Shown: positions 17,401-23,590 of the stretch, piece by piece
How the letters are laid out: every line of letters begins with the position of its first letter
Position numbering within the stretch: position 1 is the stretch's first letter
NCBI RefSeq assembly: GCF_031885415.1
Contig: NZ_CP116871.1
Coordinates: forward strand, 2,728,001 to 2,792,000
Length of the DNA: 64,000 nt
From: Microbacterium forte
GTDB lineage: Bacteria; Actinomycetota; Actinomycetes; Actinomycetales; Microbacteriaceae
Direction of reading: 5' to 3'
Position numbers and translations under genes: made by a program
Notes under the pieces: generated by a model
What the model was told of the DNA's origin: nothing
The model's input: only the letters and a program-made list of their open reading frames with translations
Database searches by the model: none

Positions 17401-17679
17401 ACTCAGCCTCGCGCCGTCGGCACGCCGCGCATCGACGGTCACCGCGAGCGCCGCATGCGGGGCGAGGGTCGCGTCGGCGCCGTCGGAGTAGAACGCCCAG
17501 TGCAGCACGGTGTCGGACGTGACGGGGATGTCTGCGAGTCCAGGCACGTCGATCCGCTGCTCACCCGCCGCGGGGTCGAACGAGAAGGCGAAGACCTGCC
17601 CGGGGATCACGCCCGCCCGAGGACGAGATGACGGTGGATCGACCGGCCCGTCGGCGGGCATGAGGTGCACGGTGCTCAC
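14437..17679 (-). CDS. GH92 exo-alpha-mannosidase
   Basis: The 1080-residue protein has GH92 signatures: SRGNTIPAVAVPHGFTFVTP (about 202-221), NNGYWDTYRTEWP, NQPAHHIPFMYAF, and the calcium/catalytic region GFPGDEDNGEMSAWWLWAALGLYP near 840. GH92 enzymes are Ca-dependent inverting alpha-mannosidases, often acting on alpha-1,2 linkages of high-mannose glycans. No signal peptide is visible, so it is probably cytoplasmic. About 200 residues precede the conserved core and are not recognised. I chose GTG 17679, which overlaps the permease stop (GTGA); the open frame continues upstream only as a shadow of the permease gene. It is the last gene of the importer operon. Confidence 0.88.
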   Translation of the reverse strand: MSTVHLMPADGPVDPPSSRPRAGVIPGQVFAFSFDPAAGEQRIDVPGLADIPVTSDTVLHWAFYSDGADATLAPHAALAVTVDARRADGARLSDIAAVRDRYDFPLTADAQFGARWSLPEQWNADTVSLAPLRSGSVPHTSVAVELVLGTGSLATDADLPSSVSGFVQCVVEEMPQQPAAADLPPVERVDTRRGTHSGPRFSRGNTIPAVAVPHGFTFVTPATDASDTRWPYRPSIHDDPPGRRLEALQFSHQPSPWIGDRSVLQLMPFDGRPMSDRGERRRWITPGSERARPHEYAVDLGGLRAEMTATSHAAAFRVRGAEADAIVGFVIDQPTDEGRLTWTEDGGFEGWTPEGTEDWGNAPRCYFAGVVLRSEGDDASGPRGALDDAERVHVAGYVGGRGSLEVRVAVSFVSIEQARRSLDLEAPAEVTYDEVRAASAASWNRVLGRVTIPPLPEAEAPYRRLAHDEHVSRIAAALHRMHLYPNTAAENAGTADAPIPRFADVFAAREPFGERATSAPIVDGELVVNNGYWDTYRTEWPALALLDPAVTGRLLDGQLEQYRRGGWMARWSAPGYVDSMVGTSSDQIFADAARWGVEFDRAEAFESGWRNACEPGPDALRGRKGIARGRFTGFISSDVPEGMSWTIENAVSDAALGRFAAQLAADAESAQDAARYRSFARYFANRALSYRTLFDADSGFLRGKDSAGGFAPAFDPRTWGGDNVETNAWGMSVGAVHDGVGLATLHGGRDAFGQHLDDLFAEPETADERFGGAYGAVIHEQREARALRSGMCAISNQPAHHIPFMYAFSDRPWRTAAIVNELAARLFAGAHIGQGFPGDEDNGEMSAWWLWAALGLYPLELASGVLRIGSPLFEDIRVDRADGSSLRIRSHRSEPTAHVLQSARLDGVDLDRAELPIAALAGDADLELVFGTDPSDALETGEHAPAAHSTWCRDLTAERADVIAAASVVDARRLFDDGAHGGSSGVALAAGEWAGCRFAEPRAVSDLTVTMVAAAPSSRLQWEVIDEDGNWTAAPTTHDAELAADRTTPFELAARVVTPAIRVRAEAGVTIRQIEVFDLG

Positions 17680-18611
17680 CCCTTGACCGCGCCCTCCTGC
17701 ACGCCCTTGAAGAAGAACCGCTGCGTGAACGAGAACATGATCACGATCGGCACGAGCGCGATCATGGTGCCCGCCGCGATCAGACGCGGATCGACGGAGA
17801 AGCTGCTGTTCAGATAGGCCATGCCGACGGTCAGCGTGTACTTCGACGGGTCGGAGAGCACGATGAGGGGCCAGAGGTAGTCGTCCCACGCGCCGATGAA
17901 GGCGAAGACGGCGACGACCGAGACCATGCCCCGGATGTTGGGCCACACGATATGGCGGATGCGCTGCCAGGTCGTGGCGCCGTCGACGGTCGCGGCATCC
18001 AGCACGTCCTGGGGAATCATCCGGCACGCGGTGGCGACGAGCAGCACGTTCATGGCGCTGATCGCGCCGGGCAGGAACACGCCCCACAGGGTGTCGGCGA
18101 GGCCGAGCGCGCGGATCGTGAGGAAGTTGCTCGTCACGGTGACCTCGCCGGGGAAGAGCAGGGTCGACAGCAGGATGGCCATGACGATCCACTTGCCGCG
18201 GAAGCGCATGCAGCCGAGGGCGTAGCCCGCGAACGTGGCGAGGATCACGTTGCTGAGCACCGTGCCGACCGAGACGAGCAGGGAGTGCCAGGCGTAGAGA
18301 TAGACCGGGACGATCTCGGCGACGGTGGCGTAGTTCTGCAGCGTCGGCTCGCGGGGGATGAGGTTCGGCGGGAAGGAGTAGATGTTCTCCTGCGGGCCCT
18401 TGAACGAGGTCGAGAGCTGCCACAGGAACGGGCCGATGACGATCACCAGCACGAACAGCAGCAGAGCGTAGCGGCCGATCAGCCCGCCGAGCGTCGGCTT
18501 GCTGAAGTCGCCTGAGCCGCGGCGGCGGAAGATGCGTTCGCGTGTGGTCGCGGCGGTCTGATCGTCGGGACGCCGGTCGTCGTCGACGCGCGGCGGGGTG
18601 AGCGTGCTCAT
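17676..18611 (-). CDS. Carbohydrate ABC transporter permease (MalG type)
   Basis: This 311-residue permease has about six membrane segments and a cytoplasmic EAA loop (DAATVDGATTWQRIRHIVWP) that contacts the ATPase. The ~45-residue N-terminal hydrophilic stretch is rich in Arg and Asp. Its start overlaps the stop of the MalF-type permease and its stop overlaps the GH92 start, so all are co-translated. No ATPase gene is present; actinobacteria commonly use one shared MsmK/UgpC-like ATPase for many sugar importers. Confidence 0.9.
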   Translation of the reverse strand: MSTLTPPRVDDDRRPDDQTAATTRERIFRRRGSGDFSKPTLGGLIGRYALLLFVLVIVIGPFLWQLSTSFKGPQENIYSFPPNLIPREPTLQNYATVAEIVPVYLYAWHSLLVSVGTVLSNVILATFAGYALGCMRFRGKWIVMAILLSTLLFPGEVTVTSNFLTIRALGLADTLWGVFLPGAISAMNVLLVATACRMIPQDVLDAATVDGATTWQRIRHIVWPNIRGMVSVVAVFAFIGAWDDYLWPLIVLSDPSKYTLTVGMAYLNSSFSVDPRLIAAGTMIALVPIVIMFSFTQRFFFKGVQEGAVKG

Positions 18612-19534
18612 GCGGGGACCTTCGCCTTCTTCTCGCGATTCATGATGGCGATCGCGGCGAGCGGGATCAGGGTGAGGAGGAACAGGGCGACGCTGATCGC
18701 CGAGGCATAGCCGATGTTGCCGTTGAGACCGGAGCCGACCTGACGGATCAGCATGACCAGCGACATGTCGTAGCCGCCCGGCCCGCCGGTGCTCTTCGAG
18801 AGCACGTCCAGCTCGGCGAACACCCTCATCGCCGAGACCGCTATGAGCACCGCGATCAGGAGCATGGCACCGCGCACCGAGGGGATCGTCACCGAGAGGA
18901 AACGGCGGAACGACCCTGCTCCGTCGAGCATCGCCGCTTCATGCAGCTCCTTGCCGACGTTGCCGAGGGCGGCGAGGTAGACGACCATGTAGTAGCCGAG
19001 GCCCTTCCACACCGTCAGCAGGATCGCGCAGCCGAGCAGTAGCCAGCGGTCGACGAGGAACGCCATCGGCTTGTCGACCAGGCCGAGGAACTCGAGCGTC
19101 TGGTTGATGATGCCGCGACTGTCGAACAACCAGGTCCAGATGAGCGCGACCACGACCACCGAGGCGATGACGGGGAAGTAGAAGGTGGTGCGGAAGAACG
19201 CGATACCCGGCAGCTTCTTCTGCACGAGCAGAGCGAGAAGCAGCGGGAGGATCGTGAGCAGCGGCACGCAGACGACCACGTAGATGATGCAGGTGGTGAG
19301 GGCGTTCCAGAACATCTCGTCGCCGAACATCCGCTCGTAGTTCGCCCCGCCGACGAACTCGGGGGTTCGCAGGGGGCGGGCGTCGGTGAAGCTCAGGAAG
19401 ACGGTGTTGAGGAACGGCCAGAGCGCGAACACCAGCACCCAGATGACGGCGGGGCCGAGGAGCAGCCACGGGGTGAACCACCGGTGGGACGTGATGCTCT
19501 TCCTCCGGCTCCGGATGCTGGTGTCCGTGCTCAT
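18608..19534 (-). CDS. Carbohydrate ABC transporter permease (MalF type)
   Basis: This 308-residue permease has six predicted membrane segments and the EAA-loop sequence ELHEAAMLDGAGSFRRFLSVTIP. It pairs with the MalG-type permease to form the channel. Only 3 bp separate its start from the stop of the binding-protein gene, and its stop overlaps the next start by 4 bp. The family imports oligosaccharides; context suggests mannose-rich N-glycan fragments. Confidence 0.9.
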   Translation of the reverse strand: MSTDTSIRSRRKSITSHRWFTPWLLLGPAVIWVLVFALWPFLNTVFLSFTDARPLRTPEFVGGANYERMFGDEMFWNALTTCIIYVVVCVPLLTILPLLLALLVQKKLPGIAFFRTTFYFPVIASVVVVALIWTWLFDSRGIINQTLEFLGLVDKPMAFLVDRWLLLGCAILLTVWKGLGYYMVVYLAALGNVGKELHEAAMLDGAGSFRRFLSVTIPSVRGAMLLIAVLIAVSAMRVFAELDVLSKSTGGPGGYDMSLVMLIRQVGSGLNGNIGYASAISVALFLLTLIPLAAIAIMNREKKAKVPA

Positions 19535-19537
19535 GGC

Positions 19538-20839
19538 TTACTGGTCCACGCGGTTCGCGTTGGCGTACTCGACGATCTTGTCGAGCTGCTCCTGCGCGTC
19601 GGCCTCGCCGTTGACGGCGAGCGCGATCTGCTGAGTCATGTACGTAGCCATGTCGGACGTCCACTGGAACGGGATGGCCTTGGCATCCTCCATCGCGGTG
19701 AACACGGTGTCGATCGCCGACAGCTGCTTCTCATCGGTGATCGACGACGAGATGTTCTCGACCACGGCGTCACCACCCGACGACGTGCCGGGCGCCGTGC
19801 CGACGGCGAGGGACGAGAAGGCGACCTGGTTCTCCTCGTTCGTCGCGAACTCGGCGAACGCGAGTGCAGCCTCCTTGTTGTCGGAGTCGGCGGAGACGTT
19901 CAGTCCCTGCACATAGAGCGGAGGGATGCCGAGACGCTGCGTGGCGACGGTGTTCTCCAGCAGCGCCGGGGCGTCCTTGGCGAGGTCGGTCGTGAAGCCG
20001 GTGCCGCCGGTGGTGAAAGCGACCTTCTCCTGGATGTAGGCCTCGGCGTTTCCGCCGTAGTCGCCGGTCAGAGCCTCGGCGGGCATCGCCCCGGCCGCGT
20101 ACGCATCGGCGTACTTCTCGATGATCGCGGCGGCCTCCGCGGTGTTGAAGTCGAACTCGCCCTCTTCGTTGATGACCTCCATGCCGGCGGAGGTGAAGGT
20201 GTCGAGAGCGGGGATCGACGACAGCAGCTGCACCTTGCCGCCGGACTCGGTGGCCACGTCCTTCGCGAGGGTGAGCAGCTCGTCGACCGTCGTGGGGAGG
20301 TTCTCCTCCGTGACGCCGTAGCGGGCGAGCTGCGCGAGGTTCCACCACGAGGCGTCGCTCGAGAGGTACCAGGGCAGACCGTAGGTGCCTTCGACGCCGG
20401 GGTACTGGCTGTACGCATCCCATGCGCCGGCGTTGTACCCGGACTTCAGGTCGGGGTCCGCCGTCTCGAGGTCGACGAGCTTGCCGGCGGCGACGAGGGG
20501 GTACGCGATGTCCGGCGGCAGGTTCAGCACGTCGGGGAGGGTGTCGGCGTTCGCCTGGCTCAGGATCTTCTCCTGGTAGCCGTCGCCCGGCTGGTCGAGC
20601 CACTCGACCGTGACATCCGGGTGCTCCTTCTCGAACGCGTCGATCAGGTCTTCGAAGTAGGGGGTGAACTTCTCGTTCTTCAGCGACCAGGTCTGGAACT
20701 GGATGGTTCCGCTCAGCTCACCGGAGGTGTCGATCGGACCGGCGGCACCCGATGTGGCGCCGCCTCCGGTGCAGCCGGCGAGCGCCATGGCGCCGATCGT
20801 GAATGTTGCCAGAGCGACAATGCGTGCGGGAACTTTCAT
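19538..20839 (-). CDS. Oligosaccharide-binding lipoprotein of ABC importer
   Basis: The 433-residue family 1 extracellular binding protein has a lipoprotein signal peptide with lipobox LAGC (Cys23) and a Thr/Gly-rich tether. The body follows the MalE fold pattern (FEKEHPDVTVEWLDQPGDGYQEKIL, LPDVLNLPPDIAYPLVAAGKLVDL, AALAFAEFATNEENQ). It heads the importer/GH92 operon and lies behind the shared operator at 20887-20900. Ligand inferred from neighbours: oligomannose carrying one GlcNAc, the product of the secreted GH18 enzyme. Confidence 0.88.
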   Translation of the reverse strand: MKVPARIVALATFTIGAMALAGCTGGGATSGAAGPIDTSGELSGTIQFQTWSLKNEKFTPYFEDLIDAFEKEHPDVTVEWLDQPGDGYQEKILSQANADTLPDVLNLPPDIAYPLVAAGKLVDLETADPDLKSGYNAGAWDAYSQYPGVEGTYGLPWYLSSDASWWNLAQLARYGVTEENLPTTVDELLTLAKDVATESGGKVQLLSSIPALDTFTSAGMEVINEEGEFDFNTAEAAAIIEKYADAYAAGAMPAEALTGDYGGNAEAYIQEKVAFTTGGTGFTTDLAKDAPALLENTVATQRLGIPPLYVQGLNVSADSDNKEAALAFAEFATNEENQVAFSSLAVGTAPGTSSGGDAVVENISSSITDEKQLSAIDTVFTAMEDAKAIPFQWTSDMATYMTQQIALAVNGEADAQEQLDKIVEYANANRVDQ

Positions 20840-20886
20840 CGTGCTTCTTCCTCGAGGCGGGCGATTGGCGGTGTCCGTCCGGCGGA

Positions 20887-20900
20887 CTACAACGCTTTAG
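20887..20900 (-). promoter_or_regulatory. Mannosyl-regulon operator before the importer operon
   Basis: On the minus strand the site reads CTAAAGCGTTGTAG, matching CTNAAGCGNTNTAG. Its right half overlaps a -10-like TGTAGT. It controls the operon running 20839 to 14437. Confidence 0.73.
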
Positions 20901-20987
20901 CAGATGAAACCATCCGTCGCGGTATCTGTCAAGGTCTCGACGCTCCGCATGCATGCAGATAGCGGAATTTCGGGTGGCGGCCTCGTG

Positions 20988-21002
20988 CTCAAGCGTTATA
21001 GT
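20988..21002 (+). promoter_or_regulatory. Mannosyl-regulon operator before the GH5-type gene
   Basis: CTCAAGCGTTATAG (20988-21001) fits the shared pattern, and its right half forms the -10 box TATAGT (20997-21002), the same architecture as at 13095-13109. About 42 nt separate the expected start point from ATG 21051. Confidence 0.75.
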
Positions 21003-21050
21003 GGTGCGAAATGTCCTCGCCGGAGGGCTCTGTCGGAAAGGTCCGGACAC

Positions 21051-22361
21051 ATGACGCAGCGCCGCGCTCTCGATGCTCGCCTGAGATTCGGGGCGAACTA
21101 CACGCCGTCGAAGGACTGGATGCACTCCTGGCTGGACTTCACCCCCGATGACGTGCGGCGCGACTTCGCGGCTCTCGCAGAGCTCGGACTCGACCACGTG
21201 AGGGTCTTCCCGCTGTGGACGGTGCTGCAGCCGAACCGCACGCTCATCCGCACGAAGGCGATCGACGATGTCCGCGCCATGGTCGACATCGCTGCCGAGT
21301 TCGACCTCGACGCGAGCGTCGACGTGATCCAGGGGCACCTGTCGAGCTTCGACTTCGTGCCCTCCTGGCTCTACACCTGGCACGACCGCAACATGTTCAC
21401 CGACCCGACAGCGCTCAGCGGGCAGGTCGAGCTCGTGCAGACGCTCGCCGGCGCGCTGCGCGACGCCCCGAACTTCCTCGGGCTGACCCTCGGCAACGAG
21501 ACGAACCAGTTCTCGGCGCACACGCATCCGTCGCCCTGGCCGGTCACGACCGACGAAGCGGGGCACTGGATCGAGTCGCTGCTCGCTGCCGCCGAAGGAG
21601 CGGCACCCGGTCTCTCGCACGTCCACAGCGAGTACGACGCGGTCTGGTACATGGACGGGCACGGCTTCACCCCCGCGCATGCGTCGCGCCTGGGCGAGAT
21701 GACCACGATCCACTCCTGGATCTTCAACGGCACGGCTCAGCGCTACGGCGGCAGGTCGGTCGCCGCCGACCGCCACGCCGAGTACCTCATCGAGCTGTCC
21801 CGCGCCTTCGCCACCGATCGCGAGCGACCGGTCTGGCTGCAGGAGGTGGGCGCCCCGTCGAACTGCCTCGACGAGAGCGAGATGCCCGGCTTCCTCGAGG
21901 CGACGCTGCGGTCGGCGGTGCGAACGGAGAACCTCTGGGGCGTGACCTGGTGGTGCTCGCACGATGTGAGCCGTGAGCTCGGCGACTTCCCCGAGCTCGA
22001 GTACTCGCTCGGCCTGATCGATCAGAGCGGTGCGGCCAAGCCCCTCGGCCGCCGGTTCGCCGAGCTCATCCCCGAACTGCGCGAGCGCCGCGCGGTGCCC
22101 GCACGCGAGACGGCGATCGTGGTCGACGTCGACGAGCGCGAGGTGCCCGTGAGTCGCGCGGCTCTCAGCCCGGGCGGTGCGGTCTTCCAGGCCTGGGTGG
22201 ATGCCTGCGACGCCGGCCTCGACCCTGCCTTCGTGACGTCGAAGACGGCTCTCGACGACGCGGCGCTCGGCGCGCGCGGCATCCGTCGCCTCATCCGTCC
22301 TGATCTGTCGACGAGCGAGGTCGACCCCTACGGCTCCGTCAACACCGTCGTCGACGGCTGA
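21051..22361 (+). CDS. GH5-type beta-mannosidase, probably subfamily 18
   Basis: The 436-residue cytoplasmic (beta/alpha)8 hydrolase has the clan GH-A pair: acid/base Glu150 in LTLGNETNQ and nucleophile Glu265 in VWLQEVGAP. The opening [33 protein letters not shown] and [22 protein letters not shown] are what I recall of GH5_18 enzymes. These include the bifidobacterial beta-mannosidase that hydrolyses Man-beta-1,4-GlcNAc, the last disaccharide of N-glycan breakdown. Subfamily placement is from memory of motifs. The regulon operator precedes it and a LacI gene converges on it. Confidence 0.75.
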   Translation: MTQRRALDARLRFGANYTPSKDWMHSWLDFTPDDVRRDFAALAELGLDHVRVFPLWTVLQPNRTLIRTKAIDDVRAMVDIAAEFDLDASVDVIQGHLSSFDFVPSWLYTWHDRNMFTDPTALSGQVELVQTLAGALRDAPNFLGLTLGNETNQFSAHTHPSPWPVTTDEAGHWIESLLAAAEGAAPGLSHVHSEYDAVWYMDGHGFTPAHASRLGEMTTIHSWIFNGTAQRYGGRSVAADRHAEYLIELSRAFATDRERPVWLQEVGAPSNCLDESEMPGFLEATLRSAVRTENLWGVTWWCSHDVSRELGDFPELEYSLGLIDQSGAAKPLGRRFAELIPELRERRAVPARETAIVVDVDEREVPVSRAALSPGGAVFQAWVDACDAGLDPAFVTSKTALDDAALGARGIRRLIRPDLSTSEVDPYGSVNTVVDG

Positions 22362-22393
22362 CGACGACATCGCGAGACGCCGGACAGCCGTCG

Positions 22394-23425
22394 TCAGGAT
22401 GCTGCCGCCGGCGGAGCCGTGCTCTCGCGGGCGGTGAGGGTCGGCGTCGGGCCCTGAGCGCTGGGCAGGTTGAGGCCGGCGACGATCTGCTGCAGCAGCA
22501 GTGTCGCGGCCTGCTCGCCGAGCTCGAACGTGTCACGGGTCATCGCGGTGATCGACGGGTTGATCAGACCGGCGATCACCGAGTCGTCGAAGGATGCGAT
22601 CGAGACGTCGCGCGGAACGGCGCGGCCCATCTCCTGGGCGACCCTGAGGCCGGCCACCGCCATCACGTCGTTGTCGTAGACGATCGCCGTCGGGCGCAGG
22701 CGGCCCGAGAGCTGGGAGCGTGTGACGGCGGAGGCCCTGGCGGGGGAGAAGTCGGTCGTGATCACCTCGCCCGCGATGCCGTCGGATGCCATGGCGTGCA
22801 GCACCTCAGCGCGCAGACGGGTGTGCTCGAGCTCGGCGGGGCCGGCGACGTAGGCGATGCGCGTGTGCCCCAGGGCAGCGAGGTAGGAGAAGAGCGTCTC
22901 GGCCATCTCGTCGTCGGCGATCCAGACGCTCGGCACGGCTCCCTCGGGGGAGGGCTTCGAGCCGATCATCACCGCGCGGGCGTCGAGCGCCGCGATCCGG
23001 TCACTGCGAGGGTCGTCGTCGCGAGGGTCGATGAGGATGATGCCGTCGACCTGGTTCGACGACCGCCACTGCCGATGCACCTCCATCTCCTCGGCGATGT
23101 CGGTGACCAGGCGCAGCTGCAGACTGACCTTGCTCTCGGAGAGCCGCGACTCGATGCCGGCGATGAGGTCGGTGAAGAACGCCTCGGATCCGAGCGAACG
23201 GGCGGGACGCGCGAGTGCGAAGCCGACCGTGTTGGCGCGGGCGCCGACCAGGGCGCGCGCCGCGGAGCTGGGCTGCCAGTGGTTCTCCTCGACGATCGCG
23301 AGGATGCGCTGACGGGTCTCGTCGCTCACGCCGGGCCGTCCGTTGAGTGCGAACGACACGGCTCCGGGTGAGACTCCGGCCATGCGCGCGATGTCCGCGA
23401 TGGTGACGCGTTTGCCCGAGGTCAT
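22394..23425 (-). CDS. LacI-family repressor of the mannosyl-glycan locus
   Basis: The 343-residue regulator has an N-terminal helix-turn-helix (VTIADIARMAGVSPGAVSFALNG, then RPGVSDETRQRIL). The ligand-binding domain includes VDGIILIDPRDDDPRSDRIAAL and IAYVAGPAELEHTRLRAEVLHAM. I place the start at ATG 23425 rather than GTG 23434 because TAGTGT ends exactly 7 nt before it, a leaderless arrangement. A shared operator lies just upstream of that box, implying autoregulation. Its position between glycosidase genes carrying the same operator makes it the probable regulator of all of them. Confidence 0.87.
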   Translation of the reverse strand: MTSGKRVTIADIARMAGVSPGAVSFALNGRPGVSDETRQRILAIVEENHWQPSSAARALVGARANTVGFALARPARSLGSEAFFTDLIAGIESRLSESKVSLQLRLVTDIAEEMEVHRQWRSSNQVDGIILIDPRDDDPRSDRIAALDARAVMIGSKPSPEGAVPSVWIADDEMAETLFSYLAALGHTRIAYVAGPAELEHTRLRAEVLHAMASDGIAGEVITTDFSPARASAVTRSQLSGRLRPTAIVYDNDVMAVAGLRVAQEMGRAVPRDVSIASFDDSVIAGLINPSITAMTRDTFELGEQAATLLLQQIVAGLNLPSAQGPTPTLTARESTAPPAAAS

Positions 23426-23438
23426 GCGCCTCACACTA

Positions 23439-23452
23439 CTTGATCGGTTTAG
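23439..23452 (-). promoter_or_regulatory. Operator in the LacI gene's own promoter
   Basis: On the minus strand the site reads CTAAACCGATCAAG, the most diverged of the five copies of CTNAAGCGNTNTAG. It abuts the -10 box TAGTGT (23438 to 23433) used for leaderless expression. Confidence 0.62.
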
Positions 23453-23490
23453 CCGCTCGGAAGCCGCCGAGCGCGATTCCGGGCGGGTCT

Positions 23491-23520
23491 ACTAGATCGC
23501 TTTAGTAAATCCGATAGCAT
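23491..23520 (+). promoter_or_regulatory. Operator and promoter of the GH38 gene
   Basis: CTAGATCGCTTTAG (23492-23505; ACT...AGT if extended to 16 bp) is the best-formed copy of the regulon operator. The -10 box TAGCAT lies at 23515-23520, so the operator covers the -35 region. The leader would be roughly 65 nt. Confidence 0.72.
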
Positions 23521-23590
23521 TGTCGGCAACCGCCCGACTCCCGGGCGCGAGTCAGGTCCCCTCTCACCGTCGAGCCCGGAGAATCACACC

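Noticed and set aside
14566..17631. 1021-residue plus-strand frame
   Set aside because: Antisense to the GH92 gene, whose catalytic motifs are unmistakable; long shadow frames are expected at this GC content.
17680..18423. Upstream extension of the GH92 frame to 18423
   Set aside because: This part lies in another frame of the MalG-type permease and encodes no GH92-like sequence; the GTG at 17679 overlaps the permease stop.
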